Positions 9,206-22,500 of a stretch of DNA of 22,500 nt are shown piece by piece. Source of the DNA: Chondrilla cf. caribensis. Taxonomy: Eukaryota; Porifera; Demospongiae; Chondrillida; Chondrillidae. Made by a program: the position numbers and the translations under genes. The DNA lies in contig OZ026549.1 in assembly GCA_964020155.1 (NCBI GenBank), forward strand, positions 5,246,719 to 5,269,218, given 5' to 3'. The stretch's first letter is position 1. Each line of letters opens with the position of its first letter. The notes below the pieces were generated by a model. The model ran no database searches and was not told where the DNA came from. It saw only the letters and a list, made by a program, of their open reading frames with translations.

Positions 9206-9533
9206 CTCTCTTTATTATTTGCATGTGCTTGTTACTAGTATTATTTTCTGAATTTTATATATAATTACTGAATTACTGAATTATTGCTTTATTGACTTTT
9301 TTACAATTTACATTTTACATTTCAATCCTTATTAATTTCTATTTTGCATCAATTTTTCTATTATTTTTGTATCTTGTATTTGTACTTGCTTGTATACTGG
9401 GTGCCTGTCAGAATAGCCAATGGCTAAAGGCTCCCCAGTCTAAATAAGTTACCCTGATACCCTGATACCCTGATACCCTGTGTGAACCACAGGCAACCTT
9501 TGTCCAAGTTTGCCATTTCAATATATGCTGCGA
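9206..9533 (+). mobile_element. LINE 3' untranslated region ending in (ACCCTGAT)n, plus a spacer of about 50 bp
   Basis: After the TGA an AT-rich stretch leads to CAATGGCTAAAGGCTCCCCA and then nearly four copies of ACCCTGAT (about 9451-9480). A short 3'-terminal tandem repeat instead of poly(A) is typical of CR1/L2-like LINEs and marks the 3' end. Bases 9481-9533 are unassigned sequence between that end and the right inverted-repeat arm. Confidence 0.75.
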
Positions 9534-9718
9534 CGGTGCCCCATTACCGTCGGTGGGACGACTCAGTGCTGATCGATTCGTTCGACGAACGATTTGCGTT
9601 CAAAGAAACCAAAAAGTGACCTAAATTGAACAATATTGGCGGCCACCGCAATTATGTGCGTGGGCAACCTCGATCGGACTCCCCAAACGAACGGAAACAA
9701 TTACCTCGCTAACGCTCG
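9534..9718. repeat. Right arm of the inverted repeat, immediately upstream of STN1
   Basis: Reverse complement of 6571-6738. It contains TCGTTCGACGAACGA (9578-9592), a palindrome with one central base, and the block AATATTGGCGG shared with the left arm. It ends 22 bp before the STN1 start codon, so it is probably part of the STN1 promoter or 5' untranslated region. Confidence 0.8.
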
Positions 9719-9740
9719 GTAATCAAGGGGCTTCCCCGAT

Positions 9741-14534
<4,794 letters not shown>

Positions 14535-14854
14535 CACTCAATATTTTCCCATTGCACTGAACATCTCAACTTCACTGTATCTTCAATGTCTGGATTTTAC
14601 TGTATTGTCTGTTGTTGTTGTTGTTGTTATGTCTGTCACTTTGTTATTTGCTATCACTTCCTCACCAAGGATTCATTGCCATTTTCATCTATACCAATAA
14701 TACACTTAATATGCTCTCTTGGAGGAGGTATAGACCTCGTAATGACCATCGCCCTTATTCTGATCCAAGCTAGGTCTAAACCTAATGCAATGTCTGCGGT
14801 ATTATGTACACCTTTGTAACTCATGAATATCACGTGATCCATACACGCTGGAAA
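14535..14854. other. Intergenic region between STN1 and MAGT1/TUSC3
   Basis: 320 bp separate the STN1 stop from the next start codon. It must contain the STN1 3' untranslated region and the downstream promoter. No AATAAA was seen. GGTATAGACCT (14728 on) and AGGTCTAAACC (14771 on) form an imperfect inverted repeat. Confidence 0.5.
14829..14838. promoter_or_regulatory. Palindromic E-box ATCACGTGAT upstream of MAGT1/TUSC3
   Basis: A perfect 10-bp palindrome with CACGTG core lies 17 bp before the start codon. TCACGTGA is the preferred site of USF and MITF/TFE-type bHLH-zipper factors. Its use here is inferred; position in the 5' untranslated region or core promoter is uncertain. Confidence 0.4.
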
Positions 14855-20874
<6,020 letters not shown>

Positions 20875-21702
20875 AATGATTCCGGGAATATAAATTTAAT
20901 GACCTGGATTGGTTGCCACAGCAACAGTGACATGTAGCCCTCGCAAACACACACGAGTACATGCGTGTATCACATGCATTAATGTAGGTTTAATAACAGT
21001 TGCAATGAGTCCTACGTAATCACTTATCATTCATTCGATTCGAGAGAATTGTCACCGGTATTCTTCATAACAAACATGCGTACATTAGTTTTGTACTAGC
21101 TTAATACAGTGATTGATTAATTAAATAATAATAATTATATTCATACAGTAGTATTACAATTGTATTATTCAATTACAGTACGATTATATTCATATTAATA
21201 GATTATGTGCATACTTACTGGTAACATATATATGTATAAAATGAGGGACAAAGAAAAGGTGGTCTCTAAGACAGGCGGTCTTTATACAGAGGTGCTTACA
21301 GTAGTTGAGTTGACATAGTGGGTAGTCCAGTGATGAACACTTAGGACAGGTGGTCTTTATACAGAGGTGCTTACAGTAGTTGAGTTGACATAGGGGGTAG
21401 TCCAGTGATGAACACTTAGGACAGTGGTCTTTGTGTGGAGGGGTCTTAGGTACAGGTTCAAATGTATACCCTGCTACCAAGTGTATTATACAGCATACTT
21501 GTAGAGAATGAGTGTAGCCTTCAAGGTACTCAGTAAACAAAACACACTAAACTGTACGATATCATCATGATTTGATCCAATAATACATGCACATAAACAC
21601 TGTTCATACGTACACCTGTTCGATACCTACACATATACGTATGTATGTTCATTGTATGTTATTACAGTAGTGATAGTTGAAACATGATTATTATGCAGGT
21701 GT
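20875..21702. other. Region between convergent MAGT1/TUSC3 and ALG8, no gene seen
   Basis: AT-rich DNA that must hold both 3' untranslated regions. Apart from the 75-bp duplication at 21270-21430 nothing is recognised, and no clear AATAAA was found on either strand. The 116-codon minus-strand ORF across the duplication has no recognisable domain. Confidence 0.5.
21250..21435. repeat. 75-bp tandem duplication (two and a part units)
   Basis: Units at about 21270-21344 and 21345-21419 differ at two sites, followed by a partial third (GACAGTGGTCTTTGTG). The phrase GGTCTTTATACAGAGGTGCT near the unit start recalls the GTGTCCTTTATAGAGAGGTT end of the element at 22180-22377, so it may derive from a decayed copy. 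Confidence 0.8.
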
Positions 21703-22500
21703 TCATTGTGATTTCTTGACGTTCTCTGTCACTGCACGTTGGCCTGTTGTGGGACGTCCAAACAGAAATTTGACATAGAATACAATCCAGCTCCAGAGAA
21801 CAGCCAGACCGCATGAGACAGAGGTGATCAGGAGGGGGAGGAAGGGGAAACGCCCATCGCGGTCCACCAGAGGGTGGAGAACAAGGCAGTAGACCTGCAA
21901 CGCACAGAGCAGAACAAGGTAGAGGCTCTCGGGGACTCTGAGATAAGGAAGTAGGACGGAATAGGTTCTTGTTGAACTACGACACTCATCTTCCTCTTGT
22001 TTATTACTAGGTTGCTGTTGTTGATGTTGTTGCTGTTGTTCTGTGTTGTCTCTAAATGATATAAAAATATATTGATACATACGTACGTCAATATCGTACA
22101 TGGTACGCATTTCCCAGCAATAATACATATGTAATAATAGGCCCATAATTAATGGCCATTACTGTACTGTATGTACATACAGTGGAACCTCTACTAAAGG
22201 ACACTCCTAATAAAGGACACCATATAAATTACCTCCCTACAAAGGACACCTTCTAAGGCACGAAAAGTCGACTTCCCTATAGTGCTGATACATTTTTCAC
22301 CTCTGAAGAGTGGACAACGTCTCTACAATGGGCAAATTAGCTGGTCCCAATGTGTCCTTTATAGAGAGGTTCCACTGTACATATTATGTGCATACAATTC
22401 TGTACTTCAAGTAACTCACTGAACACAAAGTGATAATCCAACTACAGTGATGATGGTGTATATAATAAACAATAGCGTCTTCGTCAAGAACTCTGTAGTC
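21703..22500 (-). CDS. ALG8: ALG8 alpha-1,3-glucosyltransferase, C-terminal exons (partial)
   Basis: ALG8 adds the second glucose to the dolichol-linked N-glycan precursor in the ER membrane, using dolichyl-phosphate-glucose. Two exons are in the window: one from the edge to 22420 (donor GTGAGT) and the last, 22051-21703 (acceptor ATCATTTAG), ending TGA. Phase CA/A fits. The first reads a hydrophobic helix (FLTKTLLFIIYTIITVV). The last has a Gln-rich insert (QQQQHQQQQ), then two membrane segments and FPFLPLLITSVSCGLA, close to the YPFIPLLLTSVYC signature of ALG8 C-termini. The related ALG6 ends differently, so ALG8 is preferred. Catalytic N-terminal parts lie outside the window. The intron holds a complete mini-element. 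Gene converges with MAGT1/TUSC3. Confidence 0.78.
22180..22377. mobile_element. Complete short inverted-repeat element (MITE) with TA target duplication, in ALG8 intron
   Basis: Begins CAGTGGAACCTCTACTAAAG and ends CTTTATAGAGAGGTTCCACTG; the inverted ends cover about 26 bp up to a shared GGACAC/GTGTCC. TA lies on both sides (22178-22179, 22378-22379). 198 bp, no ORF. Same family as 15566-15742 but with a different interior. Confidence 0.8.

Noticed and set aside
21190..21540. Cys-rich minus-strand ORF with CPKCSSLDYPLC repeats, resembling a zinc protein
   Set aside because: The repeats are exactly the 75-bp DNA duplication (25 codons), with no domain outside it and no splice or start support.

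Overview
The window looks like nuclear DNA of an animal, probably an invertebrate. Its genes are split by short GT-AG introns, it encodes animal STN1, MAGT1/TUSC3 and ALG8 homologues, and it is crowded with microsatellites, minisatellites, short inverted-repeat elements and a CR1/L2-type LINE. A sponge would fit the compact introns and repeat load, but the sequence alone does not prove it. All family calls come from reading translated exons by eye; no search was run.

Layout. Bases 1-454 hold at most the last codons of an unknown gene, then AT-rich DNA. Two near-identical repeats of about 990 bp (455-1444 and 5573-6564), each with a tRNA-like pol III promoter on the minus strand, flank a damaged intron-containing locus (about 1665-5355). 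Its 5' half resembles the ankyrin N-terminus of ANKIB1. Its 3' half resembles the LC3-interacting (LIR) segment and UBA domain at the C-terminus of the autophagy receptor NBR1. The splice phases join the two halves, but a 4-bp duplication and two in-frame TAG codons break the frame. From 6571 to 9718 a 5'-truncated LINE with an intact 819-codon ORF sits between two arms of an inverted repeat of about 170 bp. The right arm ends 22 bp before the STN1 start codon.

STN1 (9741-14534, + strand, 8 exons, 315 aa) is reconstructed with every exon phase consistent. Its introns hold 17-bp and 10-bp arrays. MAGT1/TUSC3 (14855-20874, + strand, 10 exons, 324 aa) follows 320 bp later, also in phase. It uses a 19-nt microexon and a probable GC-AG intron, and its introns hold 29-, 43-, 33- and 44-bp arrays. 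The 3' end of ALG8 (21703 to the window edge, - strand) converges on it.

Together, STN1 is a telomere-maintenance (CST) subunit, while MAGT1/TUSC3 and ALG8 both act in ER N-glycosylation (transfer of the glycan, and its glucosylation). A family of TA-flanked mini-elements with CAGTG ends recurs across the window, complete at 15566-15742 and 22180-22377. Related terminal sequence seems to have seeded several tandem arrays. The most interesting locus is the ankyrin-LIR-UBA composite: either a decaying fusion gene resembling an autophagy receptor, or captured gene fragments between mobile repeats.
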